Part shown: positions 45,564-56,793 of the stretch, piece by piece | Layout of the letters: each line of letters begins with the position of its first letter | How positions within the stretch are numbered: the stretch's first letter is position 1 | DNA from: Dendrobium chrysotoxum | Taxonomy: Eukaryota > Streptophyta > Magnoliopsida > Asparagales > Orchidaceae | Direction of reading: 5' to 3' | Assembly (NCBI GenBank): GCA_019925795.1 | Contig: CM034300.1 | Location: 38,373,135-38,437,134, forward strand | Length of the DNA: 64,000 nt | Translations under genes and position numbers: made by a program | Notes under the pieces: generated by a model | Told to the model about the DNA's origin: nothing | Database searches by the model: none | What the model saw: the letters and a program-made list of their open reading frames with translations, nothing else

Positions 45564-47436
45564 CTTTATTTTTTAGAGGGTGTTGTTTTTTTTGTTTTAT
45601 GTCTTCTATTTTCTTTTGTTGGGGTGATGTTTGTTTTCTTAATTCTTCTATTGTGGCTACTGGTCATTGGTACTAAATTGTTATACCTCCTCATCTTTTG
45701 GTAGAGTTTTTTGTCTGATGTGTTGAGCTTCCATACACTTCATTTGTACCATTTCCTTATGTTTATCATTAGCTGTTGTTGGAAGGGTTTCTATTTTGAT
45801 AGAAACAAGCTCTTTTTTGTTGTTATCCATCTGATTTGCTCTTTTATCCATTGTAAGAAAGGTTTTATTGTATGTTCTATTTCTTTTATCATGCATTGGT
45901 CGACTGTGTTAAGGTGTTATTTATGTCTTGGTTTTTACTACAGTGAAACACAATTATTTTCTTCTTGTCTTGTTTCAGATTTCAGAATTGCAATCAGGAA
46001 TGATGGTCTAGGTTTGAGCTATGATTGGATCTATTGGTATCCAGATTTGAACCTTAACTGTTGCTCTTGTTCTCCTTGGGTCTACTTAATTCAAAAGATT
46101 TATTTTATCCATGACCCTCTGTTAAAGCCTATGGGCCTTATGGATGGTAAATATGGTCTGTATTATGAGTAGTCTCATTGGAGAGGTTGGAATTTCCTAT
46201 CAATTCTTGATCCTTGGATTCTTAATTTTATGTTTTCCTAGTTTCTGGGAGGGTAGGTTGGGATTGCTATCATGGTGTTTTAACCTTTTACCAGAATGTT
46301 GCTTCTACTTCTACCATACTCTACATGTTTTAGATGTGCATGAGTGCGTTTTGGATGAGAATGGAGTGGCATTTGGGTTCTCATCATAACAATGGTATAG
46401 TTACTACCCTCCTTAGCTCTAGTGACCCAACTTTTTTCATATTCAATTTTTTGGATTGGTTTTCTTCCTTTTTTGGTCGTATTTATACTATTACGAGAGA
46501 TGATTTTATTGAGGATTATGGCTGGTGCGATGATTGCCCTTTGAATTATGGTTGTTTCATTCTTTATTTAATTGTTAGGGTAAGGTATATTAATATTTAT
46601 AGCACCTATATTGATATTAATAGCACCTTTGGGTGGTTGAACTGGGAGCCGTGGTTGGTTTTCTCTTGGTTTTTTGTGGGCTGTTTACTGTGGAATCTTG
46701 CAATAGCTTTATTGCTTAGTTTACTTATTACTTTTTGGTTCCCTGGTTGGATTGTCTTTCTTGTTTTTGGATTCCTTTTGCTCGTTCCAAGTTATGCTTA
46801 TGCAGGTGTTGCTGTAGCCTGGATTCTCGTTCAGGATTATCCTACTGAGGTTCTTGTCATGGTTTGGCTCAAGTTTTGTTTACTCAGTTTTAGTAGTGAT
46901 GCTTTAATGTGGCATATTTTCCATGTTCCTCTCGGTTATAGTTATTATTTGAGCAGTTTGTTATCTAATTACTTGGTTTGTAATGGGAGCTTACAGATGG
47001 CCATTAAGAGGTTATTCTTTATTAATGTTGAAGGGGTGTCCTACACCTATATTTTGTATAAGTCTAATTGGATTAAACTTTTATCTATTTACAATCCTCT
47101 ATGTTATTTCCATGTATTACTGTGCTTTTTTTGCCCTTGCACTCCTTATTTCTTGCAGGTTCTTTCGACGAATATTTGTGTGGACAAGTTATTAATTTTT
47201 GCAGGAAGTATGTTCTGAATGTCTACTTTATGGCCTTCCTTTTTTGGGTGCTGTCTACTTGTGACCCTATAATGTTATTAGAAGTTTTTGTAAATCATAG
47301 TATAGGAGACCATAGGTTCTTAGGTTTTTCTTTGACTTTTTATGTAGCTATATCAAGCAGTAGTGAGTTGAAGGTCCCGTTAAGGATCTTGTAACCTTTC
47401 TTACTTATTAACACATCGGCCCCACTAGGGGTTTCT
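45564..47436 (+). other. LINE C 3' UTR with long hydrophobic open frame
   Basis: It is T-rich throughout. A 294-codon frame (46334-47218) is open here, rich in Phe, Leu, Trp and Tyr. The homologous part of LINE B (about 32515-32640) has a stop in the aligned frame right after the shared RMEWH, so the frame is not conserved. Confidence 0.65.
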
Positions 47437-47449
47437 AAAAAAAATGTAT

Positions 47450-47623
47450 TTAAATGTTTTCAACTATTTTAAATTCTCTTCCTACTTTCTCTCTCCTTTT
47501 TTCATTCTGTGCTCGGGCGATTGAGGTTTTCACTGTTGAACTCATCGTATTCCCATTCATTGTGGTTTTGATTTGCGGCGTCTTGGTGTTTTCTTTTAAG
47601 ATTACTATTCCTAAGGCTGATTG
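47450..47623 (+). mobile_element. LINE E, 5' UTR piece left of the copia insertion
   Basis: It starts with pyrimidine-rich sequence a few bases after the poly(A) of LINE C and resembles the LINE D 5' UTR (from about 14310). It stops at 47623, where the LTR begins, and resumes at 58619. The short first-exon-like frame here is not a gene. Confidence 0.7.
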
Positions 47624-49402
47624 TGTTACAAATCTTGACCCAAGTACTGTGATTTTGATGATAACAAATATTATTATTTTCTTATCACTATTATTACTAC
47701 ATATCTGTTTTGTTGCCCTGCTCACTAATATTTCAGGTCCACAAGTCCACTCACATGGCAAATCAGCTCAAGATCGTGTAGACTAGGGTTGAGTCCGTCT
47801 GTAATTCTAATGTCAATGTACTTTTACCTTTCTTGAGTCAAATCATATTTTTGGTGGGTATTAAGCTGAGTAACCTTGTACACACACACTCAAGGGGGTG
47901 AGTAAGTGAGTTAGGAGAAAGATGAATTTTTTGAACTAATTATGCTGGATGATTTATATTGTATTGGATGATCAGTTAAACAAAAAATTAATTTATTTAG
48001 GGCACCTTGTTAATTGAGATTGATTAACTAATCGTACAAGACGATTAGATATAATTATGAAAAATTACCGCCAATCACAATTTATACAATTTTTTAATAT
48101 TCAAATTTTGTTTTAATTATATAGTATGATATACATTATACTGGACGATTTATGACAATCATGCCTAAACTGATAATGTAATTAGGGGACTAATTATGTG
48201 TAGGTTAGGCGATTAGATTGTACAGGACGATCGATGATGATAATACTGGATGACCCGATAGATACATGGGATGATACTTGATCGTGCTGCATCATCCAAG
48301 ATAAAAAACATGATTTTTTTTGTAATCGTATAGATAAATCATACAGGACGACCCGAGAGACTTATGGGATGATATTTAAATCGTTGCCCATCGTCGCCTT
48401 TCGTACTGGATGATCCATACAGTATCTTGAACTAATCGCACAGGATGATTGCAGAATCGAACTGGATGATTAATACAAATACTTATACCAATCATACAGG
48501 AACATATTGTTCATACTATATGTAAGGGTTATTTTGTACAAATCATACAAGACGATCTTTGATGACAGAATTGAAAATTAGGGTTTTTTTGCAGGTTCTC
48601 TTTTTAATCTCTCATATCTTTCTTTAGAAAAAATCTTTTTATTGTTGACTTGTTTTGAGAGAGAGCTTAGAGGAGAAAGAGAAGAAAAGCTTTGGGAGAG
48701 AAGAAAGGGAGAGGTTCTTGTGAGTGGGAGTTGTGAGGGATTCACAAAGGTTACCCATGCAAGGTTTCCATTATCTTCTTCAAGCAGCTTTATCTTGATT
48801 CCTTGGTGGCTCTGGGGAGACATTCTTCAGAATCAGATTTAAGTTCTCTGCCTACTCCAAGAGGGAGTAAAAGGATTCAGGTTCTTTGCCTACTCTTAGA
48901 GGAAGTAAAAGGATCAGGTTCTCTACCTACTCCAGAAGGGAGTAAAAGGACTCAGGTCCTATGCCTTCACTAGAAGGGTGAAAATGATTCAAGCCGGGTT
49001 GATAGAAAAGATTTTTGTAACGGTTTCTCTGCTTAGCTATGGGGCCTAAAAGGGAAACACTAAAAGTTTTAGTACAATACTCGAAGGAGGACTCCAGGTA
49101 GTGGACGTAAGTCAAATTTGATCAAACCACTATAAAATCCGGAGTGTTCGTTCTTTTACTTTTTTGCATTTTAATTTATGCATTCAGTTGTGTTTTTAGT
49201 GTGGTTGAAATTTCTGATTATTGTGAACTTTATCTGCTTATGCATTTTGGGATAAACTTGTTTATTTTAAAATATTTAAAATGATAAAAAGACTTTTTTT
49301 TCCTTTATGTAATTTTTTAAAATAACCAATTCACCCCCCCCCTCCCCTCTTGGTTAGCCTCGGGCTTGTTCTTAAAGGTTTAACGACCTTCACAAATTTT
49401 CA
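47624..49402 (+). repeat. E3 5' LTR
   Basis: It runs from TGTTACAAATC to AATTTTCA. It contains 'cacacacactcaagggggtg' near 47882, the palindromic array (47935-48555), a U5 minisatellite (48840-48990), 'accactataaaatccgg' near 49126 and a C-rich tract 'caccccccccctcccct' near 49333. Confidence 0.93.
48840..48990. repeat. U5 minisatellite of E3, about 38-bp unit, four copies
   Basis: Units run 'aggttctctgcctactccaa ... gggagtaaaaggattc'. The corresponding stretch in the 3' LTR is at about 58047-58200. Confidence 0.8.
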
Positions 49403-49404
49403 AG

Positions 49405-49416
49405 AGGTATCAGAAC
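49405..49416 (+). other. Primer binding site of E3
   Basis: It reads aggtatcagaac, two mismatches from TGGTATCAGAGC, and begins two bases after the LTR end. Confidence 0.88.
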
Positions 49417-49460
49417 GGGATTCATAAATTAAGTTTTCAACAACTTTTGAAAAAAGATCA

Positions 49461-51240
49461 ATGGCTAACTTTGGAAATTGTAATACGGCGGAAGGATATT
49501 CCATCGCATGACCACCTTTATTTAATAATATTCCTTTTGATTTTTAGAAAATTCGTATGTCTACCTTTTTGTAATATATAGATTATTGCATGTAGATGCT
49601 AGTTTAGAAAGGATATTATGCACCTTCAAGTTTTATTAATGGCATTAAAACTGAACTTTCTTTTTCTGATTGGAGCATAGAAGATAGAGATTTCGCCCAA
49701 CTGAATACAAAATATTTGAACTATTATTCTATGCTTTAAAATCTGAAGATTACATACATGTTTCTACTTGCACTACTGGTTAGGAGATTTGGGACAAACT
49801 CTACATAACTAATGATAGAACTAATAAAGTAAAATAATATAGGTTGAATATTCTGCTCCATGATTATGAACTATTTCGCATGAAATCTAGTGAATCAATT
49901 TCTTAAATGTACATTAGATTTACTCACATTGTTACTTCCTTGCTTGCATTAGGAAGAGAACTTACTAACTATGAAAAAGTTAACAAGATATTGCATTTCT
50001 TACCTACTTCCTATGATACAAAAATTACTGCTATTACTGAATCTAAGGATCTAGATGTTTACTCCATTGATAACTTACTTGGATCACTCATTGCCTACAA
50101 GCAAGGAGTCAAAGATAGCTTGATACAGGAGAAAAGAGAAAGGAGAAAATTGTAGCCTTAAAGGCTAATAATTCTAAAAGTGTCAATTATGTACCTAATG
50201 ATGATGATGACATAGCACTGATGACAAGGCAATTCAAGTTATTTCTAAATAAAAAGCAAAAGCCTCGTCAGTAATGGAGCAAAGGTAAAGCTAATAATTA
50301 TTTTAAGGTTTCTGGTGATATCATCTATTTTGAATGGAGGAAACCAGGGCACTTGAATTTGGATTGCCCAAATCTAAAAACTCACCTGAGCATGGAGAAG
50401 GGTGAGGAAAAAGCTAAATTAAAGAAGGGATCCCAAAGCACTCAGAAGGCTTTATGGGCAAACTCCGCTACAAACTCATCAAAGATAGAAGCTCAAGAGG
50501 AGGTAACCAACCTGTGCTTAATGGCAGATATCCATCTTGATCATTCTGATCAAAAGGAGGTATGTGAGCTTTCCAATAATGAATTATTTGAAGTTTTTGA
50601 AAAATATCCATACTGCATATAGGAAGCTCAAGAAATTAGATGTAAGCCTTAAATCTAACTTTTCAAATCTGCAAAAGAGCATGAATGCCTTAGGAAAGAT
50701 CATTCCACTTTCGATAGTAATCATATGGCTTTATTAGATGAATTTGACTCTTTAAATAAGAAGCATCTTGATTTAACTGCTAAACATGATTCCATGAAAA
50801 CACTGCATTTTGAATTATAATATGCATTCAAGGAATTAGAAATTCTTGCATGTAAATTAGATGGTAGTGAGCATGTATTAAAAATTGAAAATTCAATTCT
50901 TGAAAGTGCAAACAAATATTTACAAGTTCAATTAAAAGCTTTCAAAATAAACAAAACACCTCCAACACTTGCATAATTTTTAAACACATCATCACAACAT
51001 GCATTCAAACCTAGGAAGAGACACCATAACCCACATAAATTATTAAACCCCTTTCCTGGAGTTAGATGTTTCTCTTGTAGCATGCTAGGACACATCTCCC
51101 ACACTTGCACTATTCACCATAGAACACATTTTGTGTGGAAACCAAAATTCCATAATTCATAGCATAATATGAAAGTATTTCATCCCACATTCAATAAGGT
51201 GGAACCCAAACTTCTTTGGGTTCCCAAATTTGACCACTAA
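49461..51240 (+). pseudogene. E3 gag, decayed
   Basis: The gene would encode the nucleocapsid polyprotein of a copia element. It starts MANFGNCNTAEGYS at 49461, then follows the copia layout (RPPLFN..., W.IRM..FL) with four former Trp/Arg codons now stops (TAG/TGA at about 49509-49620). The central domain covers about 49690-50150. The first zinc knuckle (50326-50367) reads YFEWRKPGHLNLDC, with the first two cysteines lost. A segment VTNLCLMAD lies near 50500, a coiled coil (DEFDSLNKKHLDL) at about 50740-50900, and an intact second knuckle CFSCSMLGHISHTC at 51067-51108. It ends with LLWVPKFDH before the protease. Confidence 0.85.
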
Positions 51241-54228
51241 TTATTTTGTAGGGATGCTCTCATAAAAGGCCTCATGAGAGCATGTGGTACCTAGACAGTG
51301 AATGTTCAAGAGACATAACTAGAGATGCAAATCAATTCATTTCATTCGAGGCCAGGGCAGGAGGTAAGGTGACACTTTATGATAACACCACCAGGAGAGT
51401 GGTGGGCTCAAGTATAATTAGAAACTCAAAAAATTTCTTCATTAAAAATATTTTACTGGTAGATGGCTGAAAGCATAATCTGCTAAGTATAAGCCAGCTC
51501 TATGATAAAGGCTTCAGCATTCAATTCTAATCTACCAGCTGCATTATAAGCTTAAATGGAAATATTGTGCTTCAAGGAAAAAGAATCAATAATGTTTACA
51601 TGTTTGATTTAAATTGTCTTAAACCTGCTAACTCGCTTTGCCTAAAAACTAATGCTGACGAATCCTCAGTATGGCATAGGAAATTATTTCATTCAAGCAT
51701 GAAAAACCTTAGAAAAATCATCCAAAAAGACTTAGTGAGAGGCATACCTAAACTAGAGTTCACTAAGGACCACATGTATGATGCCTGTTAATTAGGAAAA
51801 TAAATCAAATCCTCCTTCCACTAAAAAAAGGACATTAACACTAGCAAACCTTTAGAAGTCCTTCAAAAGAATCTTTTTGGACCTATTAGCACTACAAGCC
51901 TAGAAGGGAAACTCTTTAGGTATGTGATTGTTGATGATTATTCGAGGTTTACTTGGGTTAGATTCCTATCTCATAAAAGTGAATCGTTCGAGGAATTTAG
52001 GACTTTCACCACTTGAATTCAAAGGAAGCTAGGTTATGAAATTCTGATAATTCATAGTATTCATAGTGGAGAGTTTGAAAATGAAAATTTTGAATCTTAT
52101 TGTAAGGAGTAAGGGATAGATTATAACTTTTTATCTCCTTGGACCCCTTAGCAGAATAGGGTAGCTGAAAGAAAGAACAGGACCTTAGTAGAAGCTGCTA
52201 GAGCCATGTTAACTTAATATTCATTTCCTAAATACTTTCGAAAGAAGCGGTAAACACAACCTATTATGTTTTTAATAGGTTTAATATTTGATCCAAGTTG
52301 AATAAGATAGCCTATGAAATCCTTAAGGGTAGGACACCCAACCACTCTCACCTTCATGTCTTTAGATGTAAAGTGTTTATTCTAAATAATGGGAAATCTT
52401 TGTTAGGAAAGTTTGACCCAAAATTAGATGAAGGATTCTTTCTAGGATACTAAAATGTTGGAAAATCCTTTAGAGTTTTCAATAAAAGGATATTGGTGAT
52501 AGAGGAGACCACTCATGTAGTTTTTGATTAATCTGAAAATTCTGGAGGGTCTAGGGTGGAAGAAGTAGTAGAAATCACCCAAGGAGTAGAATTTGCAAAT
52601 ATGGAGGAAAGGTTAGAACCTAAAAATTTACTACCTAGATAATGAAGATATTCTTCAAGTCATCCTAAAGAACTGATCTTAGGAGACCCATCTAAAGGTG
52701 TTAGAACTAGGCATGGACTTAGAAAGAAGTAAACCACTCTGCCTTCATCTCAATGACTGAACCACCAACATAAATCAAGCCCTATCTGATGAATTCTAGA
52801 TCCTAACTGTGTAATAAGAGTTAAATCAATTTGTGAGAAATGATGTTTGGGAACTAGTTGAAAGACCTAAGGACCAAAGTGTTATTGGAAGTAAATGGGT
52901 TTTCAAAAACAAAATGAATGATTCTGGTGTAGTGGTGAGCAATAAAGCAAGATTAGTGGCTAAGGCATATAACTAGATAGAAGGGGTTGACTTTGAAGAG
53001 ACCTTTTCCCCTATAGCTTGATTGGAAGCCATTAGTGTGCTACTAGCCTTTGCCTACTTTAAGGGATTCAAATTATACCAAATGGATGCTAAAAGTGCAA
53101 TTCACAATTTATTAATCATGTGTTCAAATTAAAAAAGGTATTATATGGACTAAAATAAGTACCCAGAGTATAGTATGAAAGATTAAGCACATTCCTACTA
53201 GAGAGAACCTTTGTTAAGAGGAGTATAGACACCACCCTATTTTTGGAAAAGGTAGGAGATGAACTACTCATTGTCCAAATTTATGTTGATGGTATTCTAT
53301 TTGGATCTTCTGATAATAATCTATGTGATGAATTTTCAAAAATAATGAGTAAGGAGTTTGAGATGAGTATGATGGGAGAACTGACCTTCTTTCTTAGATT
53401 AGTTTAAAGCAAAAGGATTAAGGAATTTTTCTTAGTCAATCAAATACATTAAGGACATCTCTAAGAAATATGAAATGGATAAGGCTATGCCCAAAAACAC
53501 TCCAATGAGTTTTACTATTCTATTAGATAAAGAATCAAATGGAAAATAAGTTGATCAGAAGAAATACAGAGGAATAATTGTATCACTTCTTTACTTAACT
53601 GTTAACAAACTTGAAATTATATTTAGTGTTTGCCTTTATACTAAATTTTAAGTTGATCCAAAAGAGTCCCACTTGAATGATGTTAAGAGAATCCTTAGAT
53701 ATCTCTTAGGAACCCAGACTTAGGAATCTTGTATCCTAAGCATAGAACTTCCTTTAAAATCATAAGATATTTTGATTCAAATTTTGTAAGATGTAGAGCT
53801 GATAGGAAAAGCACTTGTGGAACATATCAATTCATAGGATAGTCTAAAGTATCCTGATCTAGTAGAAAATAGAACTTAATTGCCTTGTCCACTATTGATG
53901 CTGAATGCATAACTTTAGGAAGTTGTGTGGCCAAATTCCTTTGGTTAAAATAATAAATACTGGATTTAGGATTACCGTAGGCACCATTTTTATCTTATGT
54001 GATAATACTAGTTCCATCTGCATTTCAAAGAATCCAATCCAACACTCCAGGACCAAACACATAGACATAAGGCACCTTTTCATTAGGGACCATGTTACCA
54101 AAAGAGACATAGAGATACATCATGTAGCCATTGAAAATCAACTTGCTGATATCTTTACAAAATCGCTGGCCTTTGGAACCTTTAGCACCTTAAGAACAAG
54201 ATTAGGTATGATAGATATTCATCCTTGA
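51241..54228 (+). pseudogene. E3 pol (PR-IN-RT-RNase H), decayed
   Basis: Protease: MWYLDSECSRDITRD at 51282; the active-site DSG is DSE. GAG-pre-integrase: VWHRKLFHSSMKNLRKII near 51670. Integrase: VDDYSRFTWV near 51930, GEFENENFE near 52072, QNRVAERKNRTLVEAA near 52150. RT: NDVWELVERP near 52840, SKWVFKNKM near 52893, KARLVAKAYN; catalytic YVDD reads YVDG at 53282-53293. About 60 bases are missing near 53105, where FLNG...VYV is expected. RNase H: LGSCVAKFLWLK near 53913, CDNTSSICISKNPIQHSRTK from 53999, ADIFTKS at 54145. The reading frame is broken many times. The order IN before RT is diagnostic for copia. Confidence 0.9.
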
Positions 54229-55430
54229 AATTGATGCTTTCTATTTATGTTTTTTTGTTTTATTTTATTGTATGGTTGTTTTTGTTCATGTATTTTTATT
54301 TTATGCTTTTGATTCTCTATTATTTTCCTTTAGTGGTTTAAGAATTAGATCACTGGCCACCTTTACTGTTGATCTTTTTAATGACATTTTTGCCTTATTT
54401 TTATTTAGAAGCATATAAGTAGTGATTGACTCCTCTAAAATAGTTAAGGAAGAAATATTGATGACTATTTCTCTTCCTCTAACTCCTTTAGTGGTTTTTT
54501 TTTTTTGAATCAAAATCTATTTCAAATTAAAATTTAAACATTAAAATGGAGATCTATTTTATCTTCCTATAGTAATATATCTCATATGAATAATGTTCCA
54601 AGTAAATGAATCACTTTCAAGTTTTCTTAAGTTGTTTGCATTTATCATATGGATAGGATTCTGTTTTATGGTTTACCTTTCCATATATAAGAGAGTGAGT
54701 TTATCTTCTCTCATATTTGGAAGATAATCTCACAATTGAGAAATTTTTTTAAAAGATTTAAAAAGGAAGCAAGTATGACAAATAAAAAGAGGCACATAAT
54801 GAACCCAAAACTGAAAAGATGCACAATAATCACCAAATTATTTCAAGATGCATAAAGTGCATCCAAAAATCAAAAGATGCATATTGTGCTCCAAAAGCTA
54901 AAAAAGAGGAACAAAATGAGCCCACTATGTGTAAGCTTTCCTTTCTTTGAAATCAATAAAATCTTAGAAGACTCCCTGTGCCAATTGATATCTCCTATAC
55001 ATGAATTTGAAGATCATGATTTCTGATTGATTACTTTGTAATTTTATTCTATAAGATATTTTTCTAAAAAAAAGTTTGAAAAGATCACTTTTCCTATTAA
55101 ATTTCTTTTCTGATTTACATTTTTATTTTGAAAGAAGTTTAACCTATAAGGAGTTCGAGTTAGGGTTTACAAAATATAATTTTCTAACCATTCTGAGTTT
55201 GAGCATTGTCAAATCATTTCTTACTGGTTTTTAAATCTAATAATAAGGTAAATTTATCATTTACTGGAGCAAATTGATTAAAAAAACTTTGATTTTGTCT
55301 TATGGTTATTTTTGTAGTATTTTTTGATCTTTTTTTATTATTTTTTCTTAGTTTTTATTTTAAACCCTTCCTGATTGTCACATTCCATTCTCTAAGTTCT
55401 ATAATGTTTGTTCACATCATATTGTACAAT
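54229..55430. other. Non-coding spacer between E3 pol and the 3' ORF module
   Basis: AT-rich and without coding landmarks. It contains a short tandem array at 54784-54925, listed separately. Confidence 0.6.
54784..54925. repeat. Degenerate 28-bp tandem repeat, five units
   Basis: Units of the form aaaagatgcata...gtgctccaaaa repeat every 27-31 bases (54784, about 54813, 54845, 54872, 54900). Confidence 0.65.
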
Positions 55431-55439
55431 CTTAACAAA

Positions 55440-55789
55440 ATATTACTTCTCTGATAACAGCACATCCAATGGATGATATGAATCAATTATTAGTGATCAT
55501 CCCATATGATTCATACTTCGTATTATATAATCCATATGGCAGGAGGCATTGGATGATTTAAATACAGTTAGTACGATCCTTTATGACAAATCTATCATGT
55601 ATGATCCACATATTCCTACTGTATGTTCAAGACGGTCAACGATCGTACAGGTTCACTTCTAGAGATGATCGCCCTATGTCTAATCGTGCAGTATAATGTA
55701 TAATCATAGTGTATGATATGACTTCCTTTTTAACCAATCATCTAGGTGAATTGATTGCACATGATCATCTAATACGATATGTCAATTCT
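55440..55789. repeat. Palindromic motif array upstream of the E3 3' ORF
   Basis: Motif copies and halves occur at about 55420, 55570, 55596, 55637, 55682, 55697 and 55760. They are of the same ATCRTACAGTAYGAT type as in the LTRs of this element. Confidence 0.65.
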
Positions 55790-55797
55790 TATATAAG
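55790..55797 (+). promoter_or_regulatory. TATA box before the E3 3' ORF
   Basis: It reads TATATAAG, 80 bases before the ATG at 55877 and directly after the palindromic array. Confidence 0.55.
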
Positions 55798-55876
55798 TAG
55801 TAGCTGGTTCTTCAGTTTTTTCTCACCATTCAACTCCTATAAACCCTTACTTCCTTCTTGCACTCTTATTCTTGTA

Positions 55877-56530
55877 ATGGCTAGTGGAAAAAGGTCCCAA
55901 GCAGTTGTAGATAGCTCTTCTAGGCATGCTATCGATCCGTGATTCAGTGGGGAAGCTAATGAAGTAGCCTACACCCATTATAAAACTGCTGGCATAACCC
56001 CCTGTAATATTGTCAACCAAAATATTCTGAATGTTTAGGTATTCAATCTATTTGCTCGAACAACTCTTGGGTTCCTTCTCACACTTGCCTTTCCAATCAA
56101 CTTTGAACTCCTGTTTGAATACTGTGTAAACCTTTGTATTAATAATGCATTTACTACCCTACAATCATATGTTAATAGAAGGCCTGTAAAAATATTCTAG
56201 CATTTGTTTCTATCCACCAATAGTCTTAGATTGATCAGTTGGTTCAGAGGTTTGATTAGTGGTAGGCTCATTTTGACTGCTACATAGCCAAGCAGCAACA
56301 GTAGCAACAACATGACCAAGACTTAGCTCACTTTGACACCTACGTAGCACAGCAGCAATAGTAGCATGACAAGGATATGGCCTAGTTTGGAGATCAGTTT
56401 GCCTCCCTTCACCTCCTCTTTTAGCCACCACCACCACCTCCTTCTAATTAGGATCCGTATAGGTTCTAGTTTATTTTGTTTTTTTTGTTGTCTATTTCTA
56501 TGATGTACTTACTTTATTCTTTTTAGTGTT
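55877..56530 (+). pseudogene. Extra 3' ORF of E3, short and decayed
   Basis: It starts MASGKRSQAVVDSSSRHAID at 55877 and reaches a TGA after 22 codons. It continues TAGITPCNIVNQNIL near 55990 and LFARTTLGFLLTLAFPINFE near 56050, then a Gln/Pro-rich end. The start resembles E1 (MAGGSKRTP). The region is about half the length of the E1 and E2 counterparts, so an internal deletion is likely. The role is unknown. Confidence 0.5.
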
Positions 56531-56550
56531 TTCTTTGTCCTCTTTTTTGT

Positions 56551-56570
56551 GATGTCAAAAAGGGGAGTAG
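56551..56570 (+). other. Upstream PPT-like motif of E3
   Basis: It reads gatgtcaaaaaggggagtag, 228 bases before the PPT that adjoins the LTR. Confidence 0.5.
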
Positions 56571-56778
56571 TCTGTTGTTTGCATCCTATGTTTTAGTGAA
56601 ACTAATTTTTTTCTTACTTATCTTCTATATTTACTTATGTTTAGTATTTTCTTAAAAAACTAATAAACAAAAAAAATATTTTTAACTTTCTTTACATTTA
56701 AAATTTCATATTCTGAGGAGTAGTTTCAAAGAATGTCGAAAGCTTTCAATATTTTTAAACAACAATGTTTGCCATCAT

Positions 56779-56793
56779 AAAAAAGGGAGAGAT
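56779..56793 (+). other. Polypurine tract of E3
   Basis: AAAAAAGGGAGAGAT lies directly before the 3' LTR. Confidence 0.88.

Larger units (their letters stand above)
43453..47444 (+). mobile_element. LINE C: 5'-truncated LINE inserted in an LTR
   Basis: It starts just before the FADD motif of the RT and runs through zf-RVT, RNase H and a 1.87-kb 3' UTR to poly(A) at 47437-47444. The tail contains gaaggtcccgttaaggatct (about 47371-47390). It aligns with D and E along its length. Confidence 0.85.

Noticed and set aside
46334..47218. 294-codon open frame in the LINE C 3' UTR that looks like a membrane protein
   Set aside because: It is hydrophobic because the sequence is T-rich. The homologous stretch in LINE B has a stop right after the shared RMEWH, so the frame is not conserved.
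56210..56437. 75-codon minus-strand frame rich in Arg and Gly
   Set aside because: It is antisense to the Gln/Pro-rich end of the E3 extra ORF.
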